Shown piece by piece: positions 1-7,573 of a DNA stretch of 64,000 nt (within the stretch, counting starts at the first letter, position 1; the number at the start of each line of letters is the position of its first letter). The translations under genes were made by a program, and so were the position numbers. This stretch comes from Pseudomonas sputi. GTDB lineage: Bacteria > Pseudomonadota > Gammaproteobacteria > Pseudomonadales > Pseudomonadaceae. The stretch covers positions 21,436 through 85,435 of the forward strand of contig NZ_BQHI01000024.1 of the NCBI RefSeq assembly GCF_021603585.1, written 5' to 3'. The notes below the pieces were generated by a model. It had not been told where the DNA came from. It made no database searches and saw only the letters and a list, made by a program, of their open reading frames with translations.

Positions 1-914
1 AATCCCTCGAAGCCAAACTGCTGACCGGCAACTCCGGCTATGACCTGGTGGTGCCGTCGAACCAGTTTCTCGATACTCAGATCAAGGCCGGCGTGTTCCA
101 GAAACTCGACAAGTCCAAGCTGCCTAACTGGAGTCACCAGGACCCGGCGCTGCTCAAGTTGCTCGACGCCAACGACCCGGGCAACCAGTACGGCGTGCCT
201 TATATGGTCGGCACGGTGCTGATCGGCTTCAACCCGGCCAAGGTCAAGGCTGCCCTCGGCGAGAACGCGCCGGTGGACAGTTGGGACCTGGTGTTCAAAC
301 CGGAGAACATGGAAAAGCTGAAATCCTGCGGCGTGGCGATGCTCGATTCGCCGTCGGAAATCCTGCCTCTGGCCCTGCATTACCTGGGCCTGGACCCGAA
401 CAGCCAAAACCCGGCCGACTATGAGAAAGCCAAGGACCTGATGCTCAAGGTTCGCCCTTACGTCACCTACTTCAACTCGGCCAAGTACATGACCGACATC
501 GCCAACGGCGACATCTGCGTGGCCATCGGTTATTCCGGCAGCTTCTACCAGTTCGGCAACCGCGCCAAAGAGGCAGGCAACGGCGTGGTGGTCGACTGGC
601 GCTTGCCGAAGGAAGGTGCGCCGATCTGGTTCGATACTTTCGCGATTCCGAAGAGCGCGAAGAACGTTGAGGAGGCCCACGAGTTCCTCAACACCTTGCT
701 CGATCCGACAGTCATCGCGTCGATCAGCGACTTCCTCGGCTACCCGAATGCCAACAAGGATTCGCTGCCGCTGATCAACAAGGAAATCACCGGCAACCCG
801 AACCTGACGCCGACCAGCGAAGCACTGAAGAAACTTTACGTGGTGCAACCGTTGCCGCAGAAGCTGGAGCGGGTGCGGACGCGGGTGTGGACCAGCATCA
901 AGTCGGATAAATAA
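1..914 (+). CDS. Polyamine ABC transporter periplasmic substrate-binding protein, 5'-truncated (PotF/SpuD-like)
   Basis: The reading frame is open from base 3 and ends at TAA 912-914, giving 303 visible residues; the signal peptide and first lobe start lie outside the window. The phrases TGNSGYDLVVPSNQFL, YGVPYMVGTVLIGFN and ANGDICVAIGYSGSFYQ are typical of the PotF/SpuD/SpuE family of putrescine/spermidine binding proteins, which deliver substrate to a polyamine ABC importer. The protein would be periplasmic. No permease or ATPase gene follows: the next gene is convergent and a hairpin at 923-951 closes the unit, so partners would be upstream or elsewhere. Polyamine specificity is inferred from family resemblance only. 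Confidence 0.85.
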   Translation, partial: SLEAKLLTGNSGYDLVVPSNQFLDTQIKAGVFQKLDKSKLPNWSHQDPALLKLLDANDPGNQYGVPYMVGTVLIGFNPAKVKAALGENAPVDSWDLVFKPENMEKLKSCGVAMLDSPSEILPLALHYLGLDPNSQNPADYEKAKDLMLKVRPYVTYFNSAKYMTDIANGDICVAIGYSGSFYQFGNRAKEAGNGVVVDWRLPKEGAPIWFDTFAIPKSAKNVEEAHEFLNTLLDPTVIASISDFLGYPNANKDSLPLINKEITGNPNLTPTSEALKKLYVVQPLPQKLERVRTRVWTSIKSDK

Positions 915-922
915 GTTCAAGG

Positions 923-951
923 CGAGGGAGCGAACCGCGTTTGCTCCCTCG
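923..951. terminator. Bidirectional hairpin between convergent genes
   Basis: CGAGGGAGC (923-931) pairs perfectly with GCTCCCTCG (943-951) across an 11-nt loop. It lies in the 41-bp gap between two convergent genes, so it can act as a shared terminator, although a strong T-run is missing on either side. Confidence 0.6.
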
Positions 952-955
952 GCCG

Positions 956-1933
956 TTATTTCGCCTGGTTCTCTTCAGGCGATTTGTCTTTCGTCAGGAT
1001 CAGACTCAACAACACCGACGCCAGAATCAGCCCCCCGACAATCGCCAGCGACCACTCCACCGGCGTGTGAAACCACGGCATCACCGTCATTTTGCCGCCG
1101 ATGAACACTAGCACCAGCGCCAGACCGTACTTGAGCAAATGAAAGCGGTCGGCCATGTCTGCCAGCAAAAAGTACAGCGCCCGCAGGCCCATGATCGCGA
1201 AGATGTTCGAGGTAAAGATGATGAACGGGTCGGTAGTCACCGCGAAGATCGCCGGGATGCTGTCGACCGCGAACATCAAGTCACTGGCCTCGATCAGCAC
1301 CAGCACCAGAAACATCGGCGTGGCCCAGCGCACACCGTTCTGCCGCACAAAAAAGCGCTCGCCATGGAAGCTATGGGTGATGCGTAAATGTCCACGGGCC
1401 CAGCGCACAATCGGATTTCTTTCGAGATCTGGCTGCTGATCGGCGAACATCAACATCTTGATCCCGGTAATGATCAGGAATACACCGAACACGTACAGCA
1501 GCCAGGTGAACTGCGACACCAGCCATACGCCGGCGAAGATCATCGCCGCGCGCATCACAATCGCTCCCAGTACGCCGTACAGCAGCACCCGGCGCTGCAG
1601 TTCCGGCGGCACGGCGAAATAGCTGAAGATCATCACGAAAATGAACATGTTGTCGATCGACAGCGACTGTTCGATCAGGTAGCCGGTGAGGAATTCCAGG
1701 GTCTTGACCTTGGCGATTTCCGGCCCGAATTCGCCGTTCAGATACCACCAGAGCAATCCGGCGAAAGCCATCGCCAGCGTGCACCAGGCAATCACCCAGC
1801 CGGATGCCTCGCGCACCGAGACTCGATGCGCCTTGCGCCCACCGAGTACGAACAGATCGATCGCCAGCATGGCGAAGACAAAAACGATGAAGGCGACCCA
1901 CATCCAGGGTTCGCCGATGTTGATGGGGTGCAT
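956..1933 (-). CDS. TerC/Alx-family integral membrane protein
   Basis: 325-residue membrane protein with about nine hydrophobic segments. Conserved TerC landmarks are seen: the acidic motif in EASDLMFAVDSIPAIFAV and IEQSLSIDNMFIFVMIF, whose aspartates lie in the membrane and are thought to handle metal ions. Relatives include E. coli Alx (pH/manganese response) and tellurite-resistance TerC. The frame is open further upstream, but the ATG at 1933 is preceded by an AGGGAGA ribosome binding site and begins the family-typical N-terminus (MHPINIGEPWMW), so I chose it. I looked for a yybP-ykoY manganese riboswitch upstream and did not recognise one. Manganese export is inference. Confidence 0.85.
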   Translation of the reverse strand: MHPINIGEPWMWVAFIVFVFAMLAIDLFVLGGRKAHRVSVREASGWVIAWCTLAMAFAGLLWWYLNGEFGPEIAKVKTLEFLTGYLIEQSLSIDNMFIFVMIFSYFAVPPELQRRVLLYGVLGAIVMRAAMIFAGVWLVSQFTWLLYVFGVFLIITGIKMLMFADQQPDLERNPIVRWARGHLRITHSFHGERFFVRQNGVRWATPMFLVLVLIEASDLMFAVDSIPAIFAVTTDPFIIFTSNIFAIMGLRALYFLLADMADRFHLLKYGLALVLVFIGGKMTVMPWFHTPVEWSLAIVGGLILASVLLSLILTKDKSPEENQAK

Positions 1934-2138
1934 GCCGTTCTCCCTGTCGTTATGTTTTTCGGGTAGACGGGGCCATGCTAGTAGGAGCCTTCCGACAAAG
2001 AAAAATCGTTTATTTCGTGGGTATTGTTCGTGAATAACGAAGTGTTGGATGTTTGCGGGTTTTCTTCCGGCGCGCGGGATCGACTGTTCAGCAGTCCGCG
2101 ACCGGCGTCCTTGCATGACTTTCGCGAGTTCGGCGTAG

Positions 2139-2285
2139 AAGGGTGGCGCGCCGTTTACACATCTCGGCCACTATGACCGGCTGCTGGATTTCAGTACGGC
2201 GGTGACGGGGCGTTTGTTCTTTGTGCGTTCGGCGGATTTGCTGGAGGGATTGGCGGAGTGGGAGCGAAAGAAGGTATTGATGTAA
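2139..2285 (+). pseudogene. Remnant of a Dyp-type (YfeX-like) heme peroxidase C-terminus
   Basis: The frame after an in-frame TAG at 2136 reads GAPFTHLGHYDRLLDFST, then AVTGRLFFVRSADLLEGL, and stops at TAA 2283-2285. The run HYDRLLDFSTAVTG-LFF-PSADFL closes Dyp-type peroxidases as I remember the family. Only about 48 codons remain and there is no start or heme-binding core, so it is a dead fragment, probably left by a deletion that joined it to the TerC promoter region. A chance resemblance is possible but the match is long. Confidence 0.5.
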
Positions 2286-2374
2286 ATCAGCGTGAGGTCA
2301 CTCTCTCGATAATTCCTGAATCAAATTTAACTAAAAGCCCGCTGCATATTTAATGAATGAGTAAAGCAGCTTCC

Positions 2375-2406
2375 GAGATGCTTTATAAATATTGATAAAG
2401 CATCTC
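2375..2406. terminator. Inverted repeat, possible terminator
   Basis: GAGATGCTTTAT (2375-2386) pairs perfectly with ATAAAGCATCTC (2395-2406). It lies just past the 3' end of the gene at 2423-2896. A short T-run (2415-2419) follows on the plus strand only, so its direction is unclear. Confidence 0.45.
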
Positions 2407-2422
2407 TCGAGCGATTTTTCGA

Positions 2423-2911
2423 TTATGGAGTTTCTGGCAAGTAAAGTTTTCCGTCTGTAATGGTGAATTTTACATCATTGATAACGATGTAGAATTCAAA
2501 TTCCGCCGCAATGGTTTTGTTTACGAGGTCGCGGAGGATTGTGATGGAGCCTTCACGTGAAATATGGGCTGTGAAGTCTCCAGAAACTACAATATATATT
2601 TTATCAGTATCATTGGAGACAGGGTGGGTGCCATTCGCAGTATCTTCGGGAAAAACGACCCCGATCTGGTTCTTGTTTCCATCAGGTAACACAATCCATC
2701 CCAATACGCTGATTTTGCCGGGAACCAGGGATTTATAGAGGAATCGGGTAGCGTCGAATGTCTCTCCTATGTCTGGGTGAGCAGGTGTAAAACCTGCCTT
2801 GAAGTATAAAACCTTTGACGTGAATTCTTGCCCGGAAGATGTCTTTCCGAGGATTTTGTCGAGTTCAGGAGTGGCTATTAATTGGGTGTTGTCCATGAGG
2901 TTTTCAACCAT
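2423..2911 (-). CDS. Hypothetical protein, AT-rich gene
   Basis: 162 residues, no family recognised. It has no signal peptide or membrane segment and looks like a soluble, beta-rich protein with alternating hydrophobic strands (FTSKVLYF, KISVLGWIVLP, KIYIVVSGDFTAHIS). The first ATG is at 2911 and a second in-frame ATG at 2896 is equally possible; neither has a clear ribosome binding site. Base composition is distinctly richer in A+T than the neighbouring amidase and TerC genes, suggesting horizontal acquisition. It sits alone between a peroxidase remnant and an orphan terminator. Confidence 0.6.
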   Translation of the reverse strand: MVENLMDNTQLIATPELDKILGKTSSGQEFTSKVLYFKAGFTPAHPDIGETFDATRFLYKSLVPGKISVLGWIVLPDGNKNQIGVVFPEDTANGTHPVSNDTDKIYIVVSGDFTAHISREGSITILRDLVNKTIAAEFEFYIVINDVKFTITDGKLYLPETP

Positions 2912-2930
2912 TCGTCGAGTTGGAATTTAA

Positions 2931-3024
2931 TATAATGGGCGTGCAAAATGCTTACCCGTTAAAGCTCGACGTTAGTGTTTTGTTTTATATGGCGCAACTG
3001 TCAGATTTGACAGTTGCGCTTTTT
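2931..3024 (+). ncRNA. Candidate small RNA: perfect -10 box followed by an intrinsic terminator
   Basis: A TATAAT hexamer (2931-2936) is followed about 60 bp later by a textbook intrinsic terminator: GCGCAACTGTCA (2992-3003), loop GATT, TGACAGTTGCGC (3008-3019), then five T (3020-3024). No plus-strand gene exists to use this terminator. A transcript starting near 2942 would be about 80 nt. No good -35 box is visible 17 bp upstream, so the promoter is weakly supported; the terminator itself is strong. Confidence 0.35.
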
Positions 3025-3117
3025 GTAGAGATGTGTGTTTTTCGTTGGTGAGTGTTCTTGGGTTAAGTACCTTGCGGCATTATTCAAGCTCAGAGGCGTC
3101 AGCGACCAATAGATATT

Positions 3118-4830
3118 TTACTGTTCAATGTGTAATGCCGGCGTACGAGGCGGGACTCGACGCTTTGATCCGGTCGCTTCAAACGCCGCCGCCAGCCGCA
3201 ACAGCGCCGAGTCGTCATAAGCACGCCCGGCAAACGTCAGCCCGACCGGCATGCCGATATCCGCCATCACACCCATCGGCACGGTGACGGTCGGCACGCC
3301 GAGGTGGCGGATCGCGAGGTTGCCATTGGCGACCCAGATGCCGTTGCTCCAGGCGATGTCCGCCGAGGCCGGGTTGACGTCGGCGTCGGCCGGGCCCACG
3401 TCGGCATTGGTCGGGAACAGCACGGCATCCAGGCCGAGGCGATCCATCCAGTCTTCGAGGTCGAGCTTGCGGGTTTTCTCCAGGCCGCGAAGGCCGTCCG
3501 GCAGGGTCGGGATCTGATCCCACGGCGTGATGCCGCGCTGGGCCATGCGCACGTATTCGTCCATGCCGGCAGCGAGGTCGCCTTCACGGTTGGGCAGGGT
3601 GCCCGGGTCGTGCGGGAAGATTTTCGGCCCGTCGACGTCTGCCAGACGGTTGAGTTTCGGATCACCGTTGGCGCGCAGGAAATCATCGAACGCCCAGGCC
3701 GACAGGTCCCACAGTTCGTGGTGCATGAATTCTTTGGAGACGATGCCGCGATTGAACACGGTCGGTGCGCCCGGACGGTCACCTTCGCAGTTGGAGACCA
3801 GCGGAAAATCCACTTCGATCACTTCGGCACCGGCCGCTTCCAGGGCCTGGCGTGCCTGTTTCCACAGATCGATCACCGAGGCGCGGGTGTTGATACGTTG
3901 CCCGGTCGGGCCGCCGATGCCCGGCTCGTCGCTGGTGCCGGCCTCAGGGTCGGCGTTGATGTACATGCGCGGCACGCCCAGGCGTTTGCCGGCCAGGGCA
4001 TCACTTTTCACCGCCAGATCGAGATAGGAAGCCGGGCGCACCGAGGCGACGCTCGGGATCGGCACCCAGGGTTGCAGGCGCCACAGGTCGCCACGGGGAT
4101 CGGTGTCTTCGGCGACCACCACGTCGAGCACTTCCAGCAGGTCGGCCATGGTGCGGGCGTAGGGCACCACCACGTCCATGGTCGGCGTCAGCGGCCAGTT
4201 GCCGCGTACCGAGATCACGCCGCGCGACGGCGTGTAGGCGCACAGGCCGTTGTTCGACGCCGGGCCGCGACCGCTCGACCAAGTTTCTTCCGCCAGACCG
4301 AAGGCCGAGAAGCTGGCAGCGGTGGCGGTGCCGGCACCGTTCGATGAGCCGGAAGCAAACGGTGCAGTCAGATAATCAGCGTTATACGGGCTTTCGGCAC
4401 GGCCATAGACGCCGCGCTGCATTCCGCCATTGGCCATCGGCGGCATGTTGGTCTTGCCCAGGCAGATAGCGCCGCCCGCACGCAGGCGCTCGATGGTAAA
4501 CGCATCGCGCTGGGCCACCAGATCGGCGAACGCCGGGCTGCCGGACGCGGCGGTCAGGCCTTTGACCAGATAGCTGTCCTTGGCGGTGTAGGGGATGCCG
4601 TCCAGCGGGCCAAGAGTTTCGCCTTTGGCACGGCGGGCATCGGAGGCCTGCGCTTCTTTCAGCGCGTCGGGGTTGCGCACGATCACTGCATTCAGGGCAG
4701 TGGCGGTGTCCGGCCCGTCAAAGGCGTCGATGCGCGCCAGATAGGCCTGCACCAGTTCAACCGCCGTGGTCTGGCCGGATTCGAGCGCCGCGCGCAATTG
4801 GGCAATGGAAACTTCAGTGACTTCGATCAT
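3118..4830 (-). CDS. Amidase-signature family amidase
   Basis: 570 residues from the ATG at 4830. The frame is open to a TTG at 4893 that would add 21 poorly conserved residues, so the ATG is preferred. The amidase-signature Ser-Ser-Lys triad can be placed: Lys84 in IPYTAKDS, Ser162 in ASGSSNGAG, and nucleophile Ser186 in WSSGRGPAS. These enzymes hydrolyse carboxamides; the substrate here is not apparent. The N-terminus lacks a signal peptide, so it is probably cytoplasmic. It stands alone, 138 bp from an AraC regulator on the same strand. The usual GGSSGG motif is replaced by GSSNGAG, a variant seen in a subgroup of the family. Confidence 0.88.
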   Translation of the reverse strand: MIEVTEVSIAQLRAALESGQTTAVELVQAYLARIDAFDGPDTATALNAVIVRNPDALKEAQASDARRAKGETLGPLDGIPYTAKDSYLVKGLTAASGSPAFADLVAQRDAFTIERLRAGGAICLGKTNMPPMANGGMQRGVYGRAESPYNADYLTAPFASGSSNGAGTATAASFSAFGLAEETWSSGRGPASNNGLCAYTPSRGVISVRGNWPLTPTMDVVVPYARTMADLLEVLDVVVAEDTDPRGDLWRLQPWVPIPSVASVRPASYLDLAVKSDALAGKRLGVPRMYINADPEAGTSDEPGIGGPTGQRINTRASVIDLWKQARQALEAAGAEVIEVDFPLVSNCEGDRPGAPTVFNRGIVSKEFMHHELWDLSAWAFDDFLRANGDPKLNRLADVDGPKIFPHDPGTLPNREGDLAAGMDEYVRMAQRGITPWDQIPTLPDGLRGLEKTRKLDLEDWMDRLGLDAVLFPTNADVGPADADVNPASADIAWSNGIWVANGNLAIRHLGVPTVTVPMGVMADIGMPVGLTFAGRAYDDSALLRLAAAFEATGSKRRVPPRTPALHIEQ

Positions 4831-4968
4831 GCTGTTACCGCCGACAGGTTCGCTAAAGGGTGGTTGGTCATTGTTATCGTCGAAAGATGTCAAAGATTCT
4901 TGATGGACGAAACTCTACCCTGAAATGGGCCCATTGGCATGCACAAAGTCGATAAATATCGGTTAATT

Positions 4969-5757
4969 TCATCGGAAAAACTCTCCAGGCGTCTCGCCGA
5001 ACTGTTGGCGAAACGCCGCGATAAAGGCCGACGTCGAGTCATAACCACAGGCCAAAGCCACGTCGGTGACGCGTTCGCCGCGTTCCAGCGGCGTCAGCGC
5101 ACCCAGCAGACGCAGGCGCTGACGCCAGGTGCGGAAGGTCAAACCGGTGTCGCGCAGGAACAGCCGAGTCAGCGTTTTCTCGGTTACGCCGAATTTTTCG
5201 CTCCAGTGCGCCAGGGTGGTCTGCTGTTCCGGATGTTGCTCCAGACTCTGGTAGATCTGGCGCAAGCGACTGTCCTGCGGCAGTGGCAGCATCAGATCGA
5301 TGGGCTGTGCATCGGCCAGTTGATCGAGGATCACCTGAGCCAGACGCCCGTGCGGGCCGCTCTGATCATATTCGACAGGAATCTGACTGAAGGCCCGAAT
5401 CAGCTCACGCAAAAGATCACTGACGCCGAGCACATGACAACGCTCCGGCGCCCAGTTGGCGACGCTGCAATCGATATACAGGCTGCGCATTTCGGTGTGC
5501 GGCGAACTGAATACCCGATGCGGCACGCCCGCCGGAATCCACACCGCCCGCTCGGGCGGCGCAACGAAGCGACCGACGGCGGTCTGCACTTCGAGCACAC
5601 CCTGGATCGCGTAGGACAACTGCACCCACGGATGACTGTGACGGCGGGTCAGCGCGCGATTGGGCAGCGATTCGGTGCGCCCGTAGAGCGGGCGCGGCAG
5701 GCTTGGAAGCCCGGGAATGCTGCGTCTGACGCTTTTGTCATGTCCTTTTGGCGGCAT
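4969..5757 (-). CDS. AraC-family transcriptional regulator
   Basis: 262 residues. The N-terminal half is a cupin sensor (HSHPWVQLSYAIQG, ERAVWIPAGVPHRV) and the C-terminal half carries two AraC-type helix-turn-helix motifs (FGVTEKTLTRLFLRDTGLTF and VTDVALACGYDSTSAFIAAF, ending GETPGEFFR). The ATG at 5757 gives the usual length; the frame is open further but runs back over the divergent gene. It is divergently transcribed from a transporter gene 84 bp away, which it probably controls. This regulator-transporter arrangement resembles the NimR/NimT type, but here the transporter belongs to a different family. Confidence 0.88.
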   Translation of the reverse strand: MPPKGHDKSVRRSIPGLPSLPRPLYGRTESLPNRALTRRHSHPWVQLSYAIQGVLEVQTAVGRFVAPPERAVWIPAGVPHRVFSSPHTEMRSLYIDCSVANWAPERCHVLGVSDLLRELIRAFSQIPVEYDQSGPHGRLAQVILDQLADAQPIDLMLPLPQDSRLRQIYQSLEQHPEQQTTLAHWSEKFGVTEKTLTRLFLRDTGLTFRTWRQRLRLLGALTPLERGERVTDVALACGYDSTSAFIAAFRQQFGETPGEFFR

Positions 5758-5841
5758 CTGTGGGTTCTTCGGCGTTAGTCGGTAATTTCCAGTCACGTTA
5801 GAGTCGCTGCCACGTACTGGCAACCCCCGGATGAGCAAACC

Positions 5842-6840
5842 ATGACGCGCCCACGATTTTTGCCCGACAACTTCACCCTGACCCTGATCGGCGTGGTGCT
5901 GCTGGCCAGCTTCCTGCCCGCCAGCGGCCAGGTCGCGACCGGTTTCGGCTGGCTGACCAACATCGCCATCGCGCTGCTGTTTTTCCTGCACGGCGCCAAG
6001 CTGTCGCGGGAATCGATCATCGCCGGCGCCGGCCACTGGCGCCTGCATTTGCTGGTGTTCGGCCTGACCTTTGTCCTGTTCCCGCTACTGGGACTGGCGC
6101 TCAAGCCGCTGCTGTCGCCATTGATCGGCGATCAGCTGTACATGGGCATGCTTTACCTGTGTGCGCTGCCGGCCACGGTGCAATCGGCAATTGCCTTCAC
6201 GTCGCTGGCGCGGGGCAATATTCCGGCGGCGATCTGCAGCGCGGCGGCGTCCAGTCTGTTCGGGATTTTCCTGACACCGCTGCTGGTGACGCTGCTGCTG
6301 AACGTTCACGGTGACGGCGGTTCGACCCTCGACGCAATCGTGAAAATCAGCGTGCAATTGCTGCTGCCGTTCATCGCAGGTCAGATTGCCCGTCGCTGGA
6401 TCGGCGCCTGGGTCGGTCGCAACAAGAACTGGCTGAGATTCGTCGATCAGGGCTCGATTCTGCTGGTGGTTTACGGCGCGTTCAGCGAAGCCGTGAATGA
6501 GGGCATCTGGCACCAGATTCCGGTGAGCGACCTGCTGGGGCTGGTGGTGGTCTGCTGCATTCTGCTGGCACTGGTGCTGTTGGCGTCCACGCTGCTGGGC
6601 AAGGCGTTCGGTTTCAGTCTGGAGGATCGCATCACCATCCTGTTCTGCGGCTCGAAGAAAAGCCTGGCCACCGGTGTGCCGATGGCGCAGGTGTTGTTCG
6701 CCGGCAGCACCATCGGCGTGCTGATTCTGCCGCTGATGCTGTTTCATCAGATTCAATTGATGGTTTGTGCGGTGCTGGCGCAACGCTATGCGAAACGCCA
6801 GGAATCGGTGCCTGAACTGATGGCGCAGGTTGATCCTTGA
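5842..6840 (+). CDS. Bile acid:sodium symporter-family transporter (SBF-like)
   Basis: 332 residues with about nine to ten membrane segments and the SBF-like (PF13593) signature regions NIAIALLFFLHGAKLSRE, LPATVQSAIAFTSLARGN and LFCGSKKSLATGVPMA. Members are putative sodium-coupled organic anion carriers of the inner membrane; the substrate is unknown. The ATG at 5842 follows a GGATGAG stretch. The divergent AraC regulator 84 bp away is the likely controller. It is followed closely by a convergent response-regulator gene (15-bp gap). Confidence 0.85.
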   Translation: MTRPRFLPDNFTLTLIGVVLLASFLPASGQVATGFGWLTNIAIALLFFLHGAKLSRESIIAGAGHWRLHLLVFGLTFVLFPLLGLALKPLLSPLIGDQLYMGMLYLCALPATVQSAIAFTSLARGNIPAAICSAAASSLFGIFLTPLLVTLLLNVHGDGGSTLDAIVKISVQLLLPFIAGQIARRWIGAWVGRNKNWLRFVDQGSILLVVYGAFSEAVNEGIWHQIPVSDLLGLVVVCCILLALVLLASTLLGKAFGFSLEDRITILFCGSKKSLATGVPMAQVLFAGSTIGVLILPLMLFHQIQLMVCAVLAQRYAKRQESVPELMAQVDP

Positions 6841-6855
6841 TCTCGGCTTCCAGCG

Positions 6856-7461
6856 TTACCCCGCACCGGAATACTTGACTGCCGCCGCAGCGCGCGACGG
6901 CACGTTGAGCACCCGCAACAACGACGACACATGAATCCGCACCGTGAACGGCGAAATATCCAGTTCACGGGCGATTTCCTTGTTGGTCTTGCCCTGGGCG
7001 ATCAGCCGCAGCACCTCTTGCTGACGCGGGGTGAGGGCGGTGCCGGTGTCCAGCGGCAGCAGGCCGGACGGGGCGAATTTCACCAGTACCTCACCTTCAC
7101 GAATCGCCCGGATCGCCTGACCGATCTCGTCGGGGGCGATGTTCTTGCCGATAAAACCATCGATGCCGGCGGCCATGACTTCGCCGATCAGCGCTTCGTC
7201 ATCGACCATCGACACCACGATCAGCGTGGTTCGCGGCAAACGCCGGCGCAGTTCTGCGAGCTGGCTGACACAGGTCAGGCCTGGAAAGCGCAGGTCGAGG
7301 ATCAAGGTGTCAGGCTCGTCGCCGGACGGCAGCAGGGCGAGCACGGTGTCGAGGTCGCCGGCTTCTTCGATCAGGGCGTCGGGCAGCAAACGCTGGACGG
7401 TGCGCAGCAGCGCTTCGCGAAACAGCGGGTGATCGTCGGCTATGATGATTCGGCATGCCAT
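6856..7461 (-). CDS. LuxR/NarL-family response regulator
   Basis: 201 residues. The receiver domain (residues 3-120) has the acidic pair Asp9-Asp10, phospho-acceptor Asp56 in LILDLRFPG and Lys106. A LuxR-type helix-turn-helix follows at about 143-198 ([20 protein letters not shown]). It is divergent from a hybrid histidine kinase 112 bp away, its probable partner: the kinase's own receiver could pass phosphate on or compete. Similar regulators in Pseudomonas (AgmR/ErdR type) act in alcohol and acetate metabolism, but nothing here fixes the target. Confidence 0.88.
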   Translation of the reverse strand: MACRIIIADDHPLFREALLRTVQRLLPDALIEEAGDLDTVLALLPSGDEPDTLILDLRFPGLTCVSQLAELRRRLPRTTLIVVSMVDDEALIGEVMAAGIDGFIGKNIAPDEIGQAIRAIREGEVLVKFAPSGLLPLDTGTALTPRQQEVLRLIAQGKTNKEIARELDISPFTVRIHVSSLLRVLNVPSRAAAAVKYSGAG

Positions 7462-7573
7462 GGCGTAACCCTCCCTGGGTCAGTATTGCTCACGGCATGC
7501 ACCTTAGCACCGGGCGAAGGCATTGCCTGTTGATTCGTGCGTTATGACGACTGCTGCACAAGGACGTTCCCCC

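Larger units (their letters stand above)
1934..2422. other. 489-bp stretch with no intact gene
   Basis: Holds the promoter region of the TerC-family gene, a short coding remnant resembling a peroxidase C-terminus (2139-2285), and an AT-rich part with a perfect 12-bp inverted repeat (2375-2406). No other coding signal is convincing. Confidence 0.5.

Noticed and set aside
1934-2116. N-terminal extension of the TerC-family protein and a manganese riboswitch
   Set aside because: The extra 61 residues are Arg-rich and unlike the family; no yybP-ykoY consensus could be recognised.
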